Counted from the stretch's first letter, positions 12,748 to 24,597 are shown. The stretch is 64,000 nucleotides of DNA from Gonatopus flavifemur (GCA_018340375.1 JAFFJZ010000013.1:5496501-5560500); one strand, 5' to 3'. Notes: generated by a model not told the origin, from the sequence alone. Numbers and translations are program-made.

Positions 12748-13787
12748 TATATACACACATATATATATATATATTTATATATATCTTTTTTTTGTTTGAT
12801 ATGAGTGACTGAGATATGAACAAATTCAAAGAAATTTCTCAGTGGATTTATAAATAACTGCATGTTGAATTCGTTATTGAATATCCACGAACATGAAATG
12901 TAAAATTTGTTTCAATTAATTGAGCCTTTATTTGATTCGAATCAATGTTGAATCGGATACATTTTTTATTTATTTATTGAAATTAAATTCTTCCAATTGG
13001 ATAAATTCACTGAGATCAAATGTACTATTTTTCAAGTGTAAACATTTTCAAAATGTTTTTAGAAAATCAATTCCAATAGATCTTCAATTCACACTTCCAT
13101 TTGGAATTCTTCAGTGTTATCCATACTAAAAATCACCAACAGGAACTGACAACAAATTATTTATTGCCTTGGAAGCGTTTTTATAACGAGAAATCTGGAT
13201 GAAAACCCGATAGACTTTCTGCCTATTTCTGTTTGAAATTTCTAAATTGAAATATCCAGTCAAAACGTGATAGAAATTCTTTGTGTTATTTTTCTACTCA
13301 ATATCGAAGACTGGGAATTTCAAAACTATTTTAAAAAATTTCTGTTGATTTCTGAACAAATTTTTCAATTAAAGAATTTTAAGCAGAACCAAGTAGAGGG
13401 TTGATTTTCTACTGATTTTTACAGGACATAATTGTTCATAGCCAGACAATAATTTTTTATTGAGCTCTGTGGAGCATTTTAGAAAGCCATGATGATATTT
13501 CTAATTACATGAAAGGAATATAATTATAATCAAATGATTTTCTCATATCAATGAAAACTCTTGGAGATAAGATCAAATTGTTTTATTATAAACATTACAA
13601 TTGAGTGGAAAAGTTTATATTTATTTTTTATATTAGTTGTTCATACATAAAAACGATATTGAATTGAGGTATAAAAAGTTGTGACGACTGTAATTATAGA
13701 GCTCATTGATTATTTTCCCTAAATATTGATAGGATCAGAATCTTGTTTGTTAGAAAATAAAGGAATATTTCACAGCAACTTGGATAT
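12748..13787. other. AT-rich non-coding interior of the CACTA-like element
   Basis: Begins with a TA/CA dinucleotide tract (12748-12783) bordering element A. After that I see no coding frame, RNA gene or clear repeat. Orientation suggests it is the 3' flank of the minus-strand transposase gene. Confidence 0.6.
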
Positions 13788-16256
13788 TCATAAATCTAAA
13801 ATCGCGCAACGTGTAGCGACGTACATTTTTGAATTTTTTGAAACTAAAAGACACGGAATTTTTGAAGACAAAGATGTATATGATTCAAAATGTCTATTCG
13901 CATCCAATGAAGCAACTTCATATGCGTAGAAATGTTCATCAAATAATATTGATGATAAATATTCTAACATAAAATATATAACATCATCAACAAGAAGTAC
14001 TAGTTGTATTCTACCAAAAATTGGCAATCCATTTGATGTTTTTGCTTTTGTGATAACTATACTACCTTTACAATATTGAGTCCCAGAAATATTGGCCCAC
14101 GATAGAGTATTAATGGATTTTGAGAATGAAAAATACTTAGAATATTCATTTCGAACATCCATAGAAGGAATTACTTCTTTTCCGATATCTATGAGTTTGA
14201 AATGATTTGAATTCCTAATAAATTCTTTGAATCGGAGTTGTTGTCTAATGCTCATTGTATGAATAATATTTTTCCTACTCGAAGTTGCAACAGCATCAGC
14301 TTTAAGGGTTTTATGGAATGCTTCAAATCGTATTGTTGCACAATGCACTAATGGACCTACTAATTCCATTATTCTGGGATAATGAATCATAAGGTGAAAC
14401 TTTGGCTTCAGAGACGTTGCGAATATTTCGCAATACATTGTATGGAATTCACTGATCAATGATCGACACTCTTATAATTTTCTCATCAATGACAGGAGAT
14501 GTTACTATAGATACAAGTTTTCTTAGATATATATATACACTTTCCAAATTTTATTACCATTAGGTATAAGATCTCCAATCATGAGACCCAAATATCTAAC
14601 GAAACAGGACATTTCAGCAGCGGACATTTTAATCTTAATTTTGGTTTTCGCTGATGAATCAATCATGAGAAATGGAGGTTTATTTGATTTTCCTGAATGA
14701 CCATAATCGAACAGGTCAATTCTGGAATTAAGTACATCTAATGTGAATAGTTTCTGAATGAAAATAAAATGGTGTAATATTAACCGTAATGTATATAAAC
14801 AGATTCCTTCGAAAAGATCGTGAGTTATATCCACCGCATAATTTTTGGTAACATGGAAAGTTTTTAATTCATTCCAAACACATATTTCTTTGATGCCAGT
14901 TTCTGTAGGATTTCCTATTTCTAAGTCAGTAGCATATTGTTCTTGTTCACGGATAAGGTTTTCATCTTCCACAGATTGTGTTGCAGCTACCTGTTTCGAA
15001 GCTTTACAAAAGCCACAGTAGTAATTAGCAGTACCGAAGTTTTCTACAAAGCCTAAAATACCATTTAAACCTAAATTGTCTCCCAGTATTAGAAGTACTT
15101 CAAAATGAACAGTTTCAGTTCTTTCTGCTAAATTCAAACAAATTCCATCTCGTTCTAAAATCTTCAATTCTTCAATGACGATTCCAAAAGTGGCTTGGTT
15201 ACCAAAAGTTTTACGATCATTCGCGTAAATCAATTGTCCCATAAAAATAAAGTTCAGTGACGATCTGTATTGTGGAGGCAAGCAGGGAAGTGAGAAATAC
15301 AGTCCTCCAATTTTATTTGAACCTGCATGAGATCCTAACGCATTCCCACATTCAAATTCATCATAATAAATGAATAGAGGTAGGACTTGTTTTGCTCCAT
15401 GAAACGCTTTTTTTGATTTCCATAACTCGCCTTGCATTGGATTATACATAACATCATTGTTTTTTTCCTCTAGTTGGTGAACGTAAGATATGACTACATC
15501 GAAGAATTTTGGGATCTCAAGAAGAGAACGTAACGTATTTCTAAATGGAATAAATTCAAATGTGATTTCTTTTGGTTTGGAAACCATCGAATTGTCTATT
15601 TTAGTTGATAACGCAGTGTAGCCAATTACTTGTTTCAAAGGTTCTTCATACGCATCACGTTTTTCTAGGAATTTCAAACATTTGTAATCAGAATTTAAAT
15701 CACTTAATACATCTGTTGATTCCAATATTTCTTGAACTCTTTGTACAATATCAGAATCGTTAATTTCAACATTGAGTTTCTCTAAAACAAAAGGATAAAT
15801 AGTTCCCATTAATAGTGAACGAACTCTATCAATGATCATAAGAACATCGCTTCGAGTAATTTTTAAAGCATACAGAGATGACAGAAAATTGGTAATTTCT
15901 AATTCGATATCAATCTCTTTCCGTTTCCAGGTAGTGTACTGATTGTTTATCGATTCTGCGTCAACACACGTTCTCTCTCCTCCAGTTTCTTTTGCTATAA
16001 TATCGTCAGAGTTTGATTCGGAGATTAGATTTTCGTATCCTTTGCTCCTTCTCACGCGTGTAATACATGTATGGGAACGATTCAAGTGCTTTTTAAATGA
16101 ATTAGCATTACCATATATCCTGCCACAGTTAGCAGTTACGCATTTATATACAGCCTTTTCTTCAAAATGGTGATGTTTTCTGTAGTGACCTAACAAATGC
16201 ATCGAAGTTGCAAATGACGCGGCACATACATGACAATCCATAGTTATTATTACCAA
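13788..16256 (-). pseudogene. CACTA/EnSpm-like transposase with N-terminal zinc fingers, frameshifted
   Basis: Two C2H2-like fingers open the protein (CHVCAASF...HYRKHHH and CVTANCGRIY...HLNRSHT, residues 8-65). A long transposase-like region follows with PLFIYYDEFE, GDNLGLNGILGF, a CGFC pair, a DITHDLFEG motif near residue 500 and GHSGKSNKPP; then comes PKFHLMIHYPRIMELVGPL in the 3' part. Candidate catalytic acidic residues are the Asp of YYDEF, Asp of GDNL and Glu of HDLFEG; this is family-style inference. The coding sequence is one exon broken twice. A TA-dinucleotide gain in TATATATATA near 14530 shifts the frame, which can be followed as LRKLVSIVTSPVI, and a second indel lies near 14462. 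The stop is at 13788. The superfamily call is moderate; a related animal cut-and-paste family is possible. Confidence 0.65.
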
Positions 16257-16703
16257 TACTTTCGCATATTTTGTAGAATATCATTTACGTCCTATGAAGA
16301 GATATCTCTGTAGAAGTATTGTTCATGTCATTGTTTTTTGTCTAAAGCAGATATTAGTTGATTCACTGTCACGAAGGCTTGAGTTGCAGTGTTAGATATT
16401 TTATAAATATATGATTCTAGAAAAGTCCATACATGTTTACAAGTTTCAGGATATTTCAAGTTGAATACGAAAAATAATTTGAAGCATATATCCACTGCTT
16501 TCAATGGCGTTGCTAATACGTATTCAGACTTTTCAATGTATATCTTGGATAGTACAATATTCTCCAAGTCTCCAATCAATACTACATATGGTTGATTAGT
16601 TTCCTGAAGTCTTCTTAATCTTGTTTCTCTTTCTTCAATTTCAATTTGCAAATTTTCGTTCGACTGAAAAGTAGAATGGTATAATTCAGATAATAAATCT
16701 AGT

Positions 16704-16705
16704 CA

Positions 16706-16774
<69 letters not shown>
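16704..16774 (+). repeat. (ACT)n trinucleotide microsatellite
   Basis: About 23 uninterrupted ACT/CTA/TAC units inside the intron before the last exon of the SAM-domain pseudogene. No coding role. Confidence 0.98.
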
Positions 16775-17209
16775 TAGTCAGTTAAAAGGAAAATTGATCT
16801 GTTACGGAAAAGTATTCCCATCTGTTACTTGGTAATTCACTTCATTCGGTTAATATTAAACAGATTCTCACTTCAAGATGCAAAATGAAGTCTTTTGGAG
16901 TTTCTAATTTTGAGGGTCTCCAGGTGGTAGAATTTTTTTTCAATCTAGCTGAAATATTTCCCAGGAGTAGAGGTAAAAGGATTAACGCCAACGTGTCAGT
17001 GTTCTCTAAAATAAATTAAATTGTGCCTGAATTGCAAAACTCCTATTGGTTTGTCTTGATTATCACTTACTTTGAGCATCATAATTAGAATACTTCTCAA
17101 GAATAGATTTTAGATCATTATCTTTCTTAGACTTTTCTATTGCTAAAGATAAAATATGTGGTGCGATCAATGGCCAATTGATGAGTAAGTTATTGCTGGC
17201 GTTTTTATA

Positions 17210-18346
17210 CACTGTAAAAAAAAACTGGAAATTTACTATGCAACTGGACTGGAAATTTCCAGTGCTAGTACTGGAATATGGATATTCCAGTACATGTACA
17301 GAGATTTTGTTGTTACGTTACTGAAAATTTACCAAGCATAACTGAAAATTCAGTCATTGTACTGGAATTTTCAAGTTTGAGATGATGTACTGAAATTTTG
17401 CCATGATTTCGCGAAAATTTTACCGGCTCGTACTACAATTTTATAGTTCTTGTGCACCAAAAAAAAATATTCCCTCAAAAAGGACTTGAGAAAAAATTTG
17501 GAATTTAGAAAAAAAAACCTAATCGTTGGTATACTGGAATTATACAGGTTTTTAACTGCAATTTTCAGGTCGTGTGATGGAATTTTCCAGTTGCTATGCA
17601 ACGGAATTTAATCACTGTTGCACTGAAATTTTCCACTTCTATTGGACTTCGTCATTTCTGGCAGGAAAAATTTCAAGTCTTTATATTAAAAATTTCCTGA
17701 TTGAGATTTTGAATAATAATTGTAATTGTAGCCAATGAAATTGATATATGAGGTTTTTCCAAGACTTATCCTCTTGTGTTCTAGATATGAAGCATATGTA
17801 GTAACCCAAGCTGGCCTTCCAACATGTCGCGCTACACTGTAAAAAAATTTCACCGGAATATCCATATTCCAGTACTAGCACTGGAAATTTCCAGTCCAGT
17901 TGCACAGTAAATTTCCAGTTTTTTTTTACAGTGTATAGCTCATCGGTTAGGTCTTAGGTTTCAGTTGGTAGGCAGGTAGAAAAGTGTGGGTTCAAATCCT
18001 GTTAGGTAGACATGAGTTTCTGTCCATCCAAATGAACGATCAAAAGTTTCTCAATCATCTTGGAACACAAGGACCCTGCAAAATCACTTTGCGTGAGCAA
18101 TTTTTTTTCAATTTTCATGGATATTTTCAGCATTAATTTTCCAGTACATGTCCTGGAAAAGTCCAGCTCGTGTACTGAAAAATTCCAGTACCGAGGCTCA
18201 GAAAATTTCCAGTTTTGATGCGGGAATTCCATAACGTTTGCACTGAATTTTTGCAGTACAAATGTGCTGAAATTTTCCGGTACATGTACAGGTTAATGAC
18301 TTCCAGTACATGTACTGGAATTTTCCGGTGAAATTTTTTTACAGTG
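17210..18346. mobile_element. Composite MITE with CACTGTAAAAAA ends, inserted in an exon
   Basis: Terminal CACTGTAAAAAA sequences lie at 17210 (outward left), 17835 (left), 17933 (right) and 18346 (right), each bordered by TA. The 99-bp block 17835-17933 serves as the right arm of one unit and the left arm of another. The interior is full of palindromes on GTACTGGAA/TTCCAGTAC. Removing 17210-18346 with one TA restores an intact acceptor (GATTTTCAG) and reading frame of the host exon, which proves a single TA-duplicating insertion of the whole composite. No coding capacity. Confidence 0.85.
17934..18010 (+). repeat. tRNA-like segment, possible SINE head
   Basis: TAGCTCATCGGTTAGG resembles a tRNA/Pol III A box and GGTTCAAATCC at 17989 a B box, 54 bp apart. 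It starts directly after a MITE end, inside the composite. No clear cloverleaf and no tail seen, so a tRNA-derived SINE remnant is likelier than a functional tRNA. Confidence 0.35.
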
Positions 18347-20826
18347 TACAATAACTGAAAATCAATGTCAATCTAAAAAGCGGAAATATAGAAAGCATAA
18401 TTAATGATGAATGTCCATATATAAAGACGTGAGATAATATGTAATATGACACTCACCAAAACATGACCGTTTGGACCTTTTAGATACATAAATTTTTCTA
18501 AATAATCATGGACCGTTAAATTGCTGTATTTAGTTTGACGACATAGAAACGTACTTATCCATTTTTGCAAAACGTCGGACTCAGGTTGTGTGCTATTTTT
18601 TAGCCAAGCTAAACACTCTTCCTCATCTTGTGAAATCGTAGCTGTAGACAATTGAATTTTACATTATAGCGTGCATAAAAGATAAAAACACGTATCCTTA
18701 AAATGTTCGGTAACCATATATTTTTTTTGCAAGTGAGTTGTGTCGTTTTCATATTGAATATTGGATTCTCATTGATCGAATCTACATGAAATGTGAGAAA
18801 TTGTAAATTTCATTCTCAATCAGAAAAATAATATCAGAAAACCACCATACGAGAATTAAAATGTGAGTCATAAAATATTTTTCTCATGATATAAATGATT
18901 AACTAAATCATTTTGAAATAGTAAAATGAGAAATAATGGTATCTATTGCTATATTCCCCAACATTACAATTTATTCGCAGGTCAATATTATGAATATATT
19001 GTAGAATCAAGCGATAGTACTGATTCATCAGCAAAAAGTAATCATAAGTAATCATTCTTTATTTCCAAAGAATAATTTTCTCACTGCTTCTAGTTGAAAG
19101 ATAACATTCATGATTCAATCTGCTTGATTATCTCGACAGAAATTCCCATGAAATTCTATTAAAAGTGTTCGAAGTTTTGATTAAATCCCACTAAATTCCA
19201 TTAAAACCCATTCAATTTTCCATTCATTAATGAGATCCTATGGAATATTTTTAACAGTGTTTGATAGCCTCATAACTGGAATTAATACTGAATAATAATC
19301 AAAATGAAAACTGACGAAGTCAATACTGTTTCATAGATCTTACAATTGATGTCGATTTTCTTCTTCTTGTTGCCAACGAGTTCTAGCAGACCAGCTTCTC
19401 TCAATTCTTTCCGTTTATTGCAATATTTGTTATATAAAATCCCTCCTGCGGATTTAACTTTGTTGTTTTCATTCAAGCGGTATGGGAAATAGTACAATTC
19501 TGCACGATCAGGTATGAACACCTCTTCCAGTTCTTTCGCCCACTTTTAAAACAATTGCGATGGAATCCTATGTAAGAAAACTTCTGAAGTTTAATGAGAA
19601 ATATGTCTATGATAAACAAAAATATTTCATTGTATTTTTTCATGCATAATATGTGAATGATTTGAATTTACTTGAAAGAAGGATCTGGCTCAAGCGCTTT
19701 CTCTATCAAGACATTTGACACTTTTTGACGCTGAAACTGGCCATTCTTTTTATAAGAACTCAAAGCAACTTGTCCTCTCACATCACTTCGCAAAATATCT
19801 ATCACTGGGATACTTAATAATTTATTCAAATGTTCTTTTTGTTCACACACAGATGAATTTTCTTGAAGTGCACTTTGAATTGAAGATTGGTTTTGTGTCG
19901 TATCTTTTTGTACATTATCAGTTAGTTCATTTTCTGCAACATTTTTGTTACAGTGCGTTTCCTCGAATCCACTGCTCGCAGGTTCTATGTATGAGAACAA
20001 AAATCAGTAGTAGTGAGAAAAAAATTTGCTCAAAACAAATTCCTATTAGGAAAAATTCTTTCTTTTAAGCATATTTCACGAATCAATAATTTGATCAAGA
20101 TATCCTCTAATCGAGAATTATTTGTGATGTGATAAGATTTTCATTTTTGCCTACGCATATAAGTCGTCTATACTTTGAAATGCCTTCAAATGAACAATTT
20201 ATTTCAAATACATATTCAAAGAGTTCAAAAGTAACAATAAGGTTAATATAATATGAGAATTGAGCAATTTGATGATACAGACAGATTTGAATAAGAACAT
20301 TTATGTAAAAGAATGAAGTTGAGGAGTAAGGTTAAATCCATTATTAATAATCGCATGAATGCAATGAAATAAGAGAATATTCCCATATTCAGAAAATAAC
20401 AATCCCAACAACCTGCATGGAGAATTGATGTTTCATCATGGATTGTATTATTCTGAGAATTCGTTACATTGAATAAAGTGAAACATTTCTCATCTGCACT
20501 TTCTCCACTATTTTCAATTGGTATGACATCGAGATTTATAATGGAAGCAGAATTTTGAATGAAAGATGCATAGTAAGTTGAAAATTTTAATCGATCTCCT
20601 AATTCTGGAATGAGTTTTTCAATAATAGCATCTGTGAGCATTTTGAATGCAATGTCATCAATCTTATGAGCTGAAAGGAGGTAACGGAAGAGAGGTTAAG
20701 AAAACTGTCCATGCAAAACAATAAAATATGTGCAAAATAAATTGATAATCGAAAACACTTACATTGGAAAAGTGGAATAAGATGAGATAAGTTCCATTCT
20801 GTCAAGTTTCTTTCCATGACATTCAT

Positions 20827-21244
20827 TTTATCGTGTTATTTTATTATCCGCTTTTTGAATGAAAATCGCGATTGCCTTTTATACACGGGATAACCATAAC
20901 ATAAACAGTCGGTGTGCGCCATCTGAAGCACAATTCTTAGCGGTAAACATTGACACAAATTGTGGTAAAGAGAACCACAATCTGTAGGGGATATTCACAA
21001 AATTCTATGATACCTGTTATTATCCTCCCGATAGTGATTGTAACTTTTCATTCAAATCACATTTAACATCCAAAATGTGATATTAACTGGAAGTATATTG
21101 CCACAATGCATAAGTAACATTTACTTTCTTTCATGTGAACAACACTCCAAATTGAAGAAGAAATAACGATTCTTGATGTGCGTTTAATTACAAATGAGTC
21201 ACTACAAACTTTGAGTAGGAAAAATCTGTCAATTTTTTTCCGTG
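20827..21244. promoter_or_regulatory. Right subterminal region and putative promoter of the CACTA-like element
   Basis: Lies upstream of the first exon of the SAM-domain gene and should hold its promoter, though no TATA box stands out. CCACAA at 20975 and 21101 and TTGTGG at 20960 mirror the motif cluster at the left end. Otherwise AT-rich and non-coding. Confidence 0.45.
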
Positions 21245-21633
21245 CATGAAAATACGGAAGCTCACGATTACTTTAAACAAACTGTGAGTATGAAATTTCA
21301 ATCCTACCCATCACATTTTCTACAGCACTCGTAATCTTTCGTATTCTCATGAAAAAATTCACTTTATAAATTTTGCTATTCCTTGTTTATTGAAAGAATG
21401 AAAAAAAGTCACATTTTCGGACTGCATTATTCTCCGTGTAGAGGCGGTGCAAAGCAGGTGCAAGGTTCACCTCCTACTTTGACCCTACAAGTGGTGAAAT
21501 AGGAAATTTCTACCACTTTTAGGGGCTAAGTAGAAGATGATATCTCATTGAAACAGCTCCTACTTTCCTATATGATGCTCCTACTGAAAAGAGGATTATT
21601 AGCAGCAAAGTAGAGGCAATATTTCGACTCGGG
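21245..21633 (+). repeat. Dispersed repeat copy 1, right part
   Basis: Continues the repeat cut at 9970. It matches 23780-24172 to the shared end CGACTCGGG. A 35-bp segment at 21449-21483 is inverted relative to 23987-24021. Confidence 0.85.
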
Positions 21634-22186
21634 CTTCCCGGCACCTCAATTGCTCCTCCTTCCACGCTACAGAAAGTACTTGGTCCTACTTTCCCGCCCC
21701 GAATATTTTTTGATTCTATTTCCCTACTCCACAATTTATTGATTCTACATAGACCCTGATACTTCTACACCGGGAGAAAAAATTCTTGGAAGCATTAAAA
21801 TCTTTATTTGAATACTCGGAATGAAATGATCAGTTCATTTGAATGGAGTTTCGTTGAATAGATCAAGTATCCATTTTCATTGACAACATATTTTGTACAA
21901 TATTAAATATTTGTTTGATCGAATGAATATCTGTTGATTCAATAAAACTTCACTCAAATGAATATTTTGTTGCGACTATTCAATCAAATATTTGATTAGT
22001 CCCGAAAATTTTTTCTCTCAGCGTATGTGTTGGATTTTTTGAATAATAATATTACATAAATCGCATTTTCTATCAATTTGAAAATGTAATTGAAAAAAAA
22101 AACGTCAATTCAATTCAAATTATGTCGGTCAAACCAATAAATTTTCCATTCGAATACGAATCTAATAATTTTACTTGATTGGAATG
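21634..22186. other. Spacer between the two repeat copies, with a possible MITE
   Basis: About 21768-22024 is bounded by GGGAGAAAAAATTC and an imperfect complement TTTTTTCTCTCAGCG, so it may be a short inverted-repeat element; its target duplication is unclear. The interior is ATTTGATTGAAT-rich. No coding frame. Confidence 0.4.
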
Positions 22187-22491
22187 AAATATGCATTCCA
22201 TTCAAATAAACACTCATTCATTTCATGGAATGAAATATTTTTGTAATCAAATGAAATGTTTTCACCAAAACGAACATCTATGAGGTTTCTTTTTTGAATG
22301 AATGATTTATTTGAGTGTATAAAAAATAGGGTACCCAACTAAGATTATAAGAGGAAATTCACATCAAAATTATCAAATTACTAAAGTTCTTTATTGACTG
22401 GCACTGACACATAAGCTTGATTATCAAAATAAGACTTTTTGAACATGTTTTTGTAAACCAGGAATAGGATGATTCGTCAAATGAATTTGTA
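22187..22491 (+). repeat. Dispersed repeat copy 2, left part
   Basis: Near-identical to 9660-9970. It is interrupted by the mariner at the TA immediately before the CA dinucleotide that the CACTA-like element used in copy 1. Confidence 0.85.
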
Positions 22492-23777
22492 TTGGGTTGG
22501 CAACTAAGTAATTGCGGATTTCACTCATAGATGGTGTCAGTTGAATTTGTAAGTTTGCAGACGTAGTACAAATGTAAAACACATTTTGTTATTTGATAGT
22601 TGGCAATTCATCTGTCAATCAGTCACAAAAGTCTTTTGATCGTTTGGGTAGTTTTCGTTTGGCGTTCGTTGGAAAATGGAAAATCAAAAGGAACATTTTC
22701 GTCATATTTTGCTTTTTTATTTCCGCAAAGGGAAAAACGCATCGCAAGCTCATAAAAAGTTATGTGCTGTTTATGGTGACGAAGCCTTAAAAGAACGGCA
22801 GTGTCAAAATTGGTTTGCCAAATTTCGTTCTGGTAATTTTTCACTTAAAGATGAAAAACGCTCTGATCGTCCAGTTGACGTTGATGACGCCCTAATCAAA
22901 GCAATAATCGATTCGGGTCGTCACAGTACAACACGTGAGATCGCAGAGAAACTTCATGTATCACATACATGCATTGAAAATCATTTAAAACAACTTGGCT
23001 ATGTTCAAAAACTCGATACACGGGTTCCTCACGAACTGAAAGAAACGCATTTAACGCAACGCATTAACATCTGCGATTTGCTAAAGAAACGTAATGAAAA
23101 TGATCCATTTTTAAAACGACTGATAACTGGCGATGAAAAATGGGTTGTGTACAACAATATCAAGCGGAAAAGATTGTGGAGCAGGCCAGGTGAACTAACT
23201 CAAACAACAGCAAAAGCTGATATTCATCAAAAGAAGGTTTTGTTATGAGTTTGGTGGGATTACAAAGGAATTGTCTACTTTGAACTCTTACCCCCCAACC
23301 GAACGATCAATTCTGATGTCTACATTGAACAACTAACGAAATTAAACAATGCAGTTGAAGAAAAGCGGCCCGAATTGACAAATCGAAAAGGTGTTGTATT
23401 CCATCATAACGATGCAAGGCGACACACATCTTTGGTCACTCGACAAAAATTATTGGAGCTTGGTTGGGATGTTTTGCCACATCCACTATATAGTCTTGAC
23501 CTTGCACCATCTGATTACTTTTTGTTTCGATCTTTCCAAAACTCCTTGAATGTTAAAAATTTCAGTAATGATGATGATGTCAAATCCACCTGATTCAGTT
23601 TTTTGCTAATAAAAACCAGAAGGTTTATGAAAGTGGGATTATGATGCTGCCTGAAAGATGGCAAAAGGTCATTGATCAAAATGGGCAATACATTACAGAA
23701 TAAAGTTATTTAGTTCCATGAAAAAAGTGTCTTTGATTTTCTAACAAAAATTCGCAATTACTTAGTTGCCAACCCAA
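22492..23777 (+). mobile_element. mellifera-type mariner, full length, inactive
   Basis: A 1286-bp element with ends TTGGGTTGGCAACTAAGTAA and complement, flanked by TA (22490-22491 and 23778-23779). Length and ends are those of the mellifera mariner group. It contains one disabled transposase frame. Confidence 0.95.
22676..23703 (+). pseudogene. mariner transposase (mellifera group), three lesions
   Basis: Encodes the usual HTH region (residues 1-110) and DD34D domain of mariner transposase; TGDEKWV holds the first catalytic Asp. Lesions visible: an in-frame TGA at 23246, just before a VWWDYKG block that continues in frame; the second catalytic Asp replaced by Asn (AAC at 23408, giving HHNDARRH instead of HHDNARPH); and a 1-bp loss near 23588 that ends the frame in TGA, after which the family C-terminus can be followed in the next frame to TAA at 23701. 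Any one of these would abolish transposition. Confidence 0.93.
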
Positions 23778-24172
23778 TACATGAAAATACGGAAGCTTAC
23801 GATGACTTTAAACGAACTGTGAGTATGAAATTTCAATCCTGCCCATCACATTTTCTACAGCACTCGTAATCTTTCGTATTCTCATGAACAAATTCATTTC
23901 ATAAATCTTTCTATTCCTAGTTTATTGAAAGAATGAAAAAAAGTCATATTTTCGGACTGCATTATTCTCCGTGTAGAGGCGGTAGGGTCAAAGTAGGAGG
24001 TGAACCTTGCACCTGCTTTGCCCCTACAAGTGGTGAAATAGGAAATTTCTACCACTTTTAGGGGCTAAGTAGGAGATGATGTCTCATTGAAACAGCTCCT
24101 AATTTCCTTTATGATGCTCCTACTGAAAAGAGGATTATCAGCAGCAAAGTAGAGGCAATATTCCGACTCGGG
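23778..24172 (+). repeat. Dispersed repeat copy 2, right part
   Basis: Resumes with CATGAAAATACGGAAGC exactly as at 21245. Contains the 35-bp segment in inverted orientation (23987-24021). Non-coding. Confidence 0.85.
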
Positions 24173-24597
24173 AGAGCAAATGTCAAAACATCGGGACATA
24201 CATCGATTCATTATTCATTAAATAATCTTCATGAAATTTTTTTCATCATAAACATCCTGGAAAATTCACAATCTTGTCCTGAAAATCCTGGAATTGTCCT
24301 GCGATTCGGAAAAAAGAATTCGCTATCCACTCTGTTCTTTATTCAAAACACGCCATATTGCTTTTGTACGTGATTAGAATGCAGATTTGACCCCGTCAAT
24401 CGAACGAGCATACTCGAAAATAGTAGGAAAGGATGGCGGTCAATTATTCAAACGCCGTTTTGATATCAACTGCTACGTTTGAAATAAAGGTACGATTTCT
24501 GTCCTCTTGGGCGTTAATGGGTGAAGAGAAAAACTTTTCAAGGGATTATATCCATCAGATTAATTCCATTATTATTAAATTTTTTTCCCGTCTCAAA
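24173..24597. other. Unassigned AT-rich sequence
   Basis: No coding frame, repeat or RNA gene that I can support; ends at the target duplication of the next element. Confidence 0.5.

Larger units (their letters stand above)
16328..20826 (-). pseudogene. Seven-exon SAM-domain protein gene of the CACTA-like element, decayed
   Basis: Exons on the minus strand: 20763-20826, 20413-20670, 19672-19984, 19344-19542, 18457-18641, 17071-17209 (plus 18349-18354) and 16328-16663. Most have good donors (GTAAGT, GTGAGT) and acceptors (CTTTCAG, TCTACAG, TTTTCAG). Exons 1-2 join in phase to give a SAM-like domain (WNLSHLIPLFQS then HKIDDIAFKMLTDAIIEKL). The middle is acidic and Ser/Gln rich, and exon 4 has a basic YRLNEN...KSAGG...NKYCNKR stretch. 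Lesions: the exon 3-4 join is out of phase, a MITE composite splits exon 6, and an extra A in exon 7 (A-run near 16653) shifts the frame. It starts only about 70 bp upstream of the transposase in the same orientation, a two-gene layout like CACTA accessory-plus-transposase pairs. Function is not established. Confidence 0.6.
9971..21244 (-). mobile_element. 11.3-kb CACTA/EnSpm-like DNA transposon, decayed
   Basis: The ends are CACGGAAAAAAA on the left and its reverse complement TTTTTTTCCGTG on the right, flanked by a 2-bp duplication CA (9969-9970 and 21245-21246). The second copy of the surrounding repeat at 22187-24172 preserves the uninterrupted site AATTTGTACATGAAAATACG, which fixes both boundaries. 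Clusters of CCACAA lie just inside both ends, as expected for CACTA subterminal binding sites. It carries two minus-strand genes (13788-16256 and 16328-20826), both broken, and has itself been hit by a DD41D transposon (10716-12747) and a MITE composite (17210-18346). Boundaries are strong; the superfamily assignment rests on CAC...GTG ends, 2-bp duplication, subterminal motifs and the transposase, and is moderate. Confidence 0.75.

Noticed and set aside
17371..18351. Several minus-strand 70-codon frames
   Set aside because: They sit inside the palindromic MITE composite and repeat the TTCCAGTAC text.
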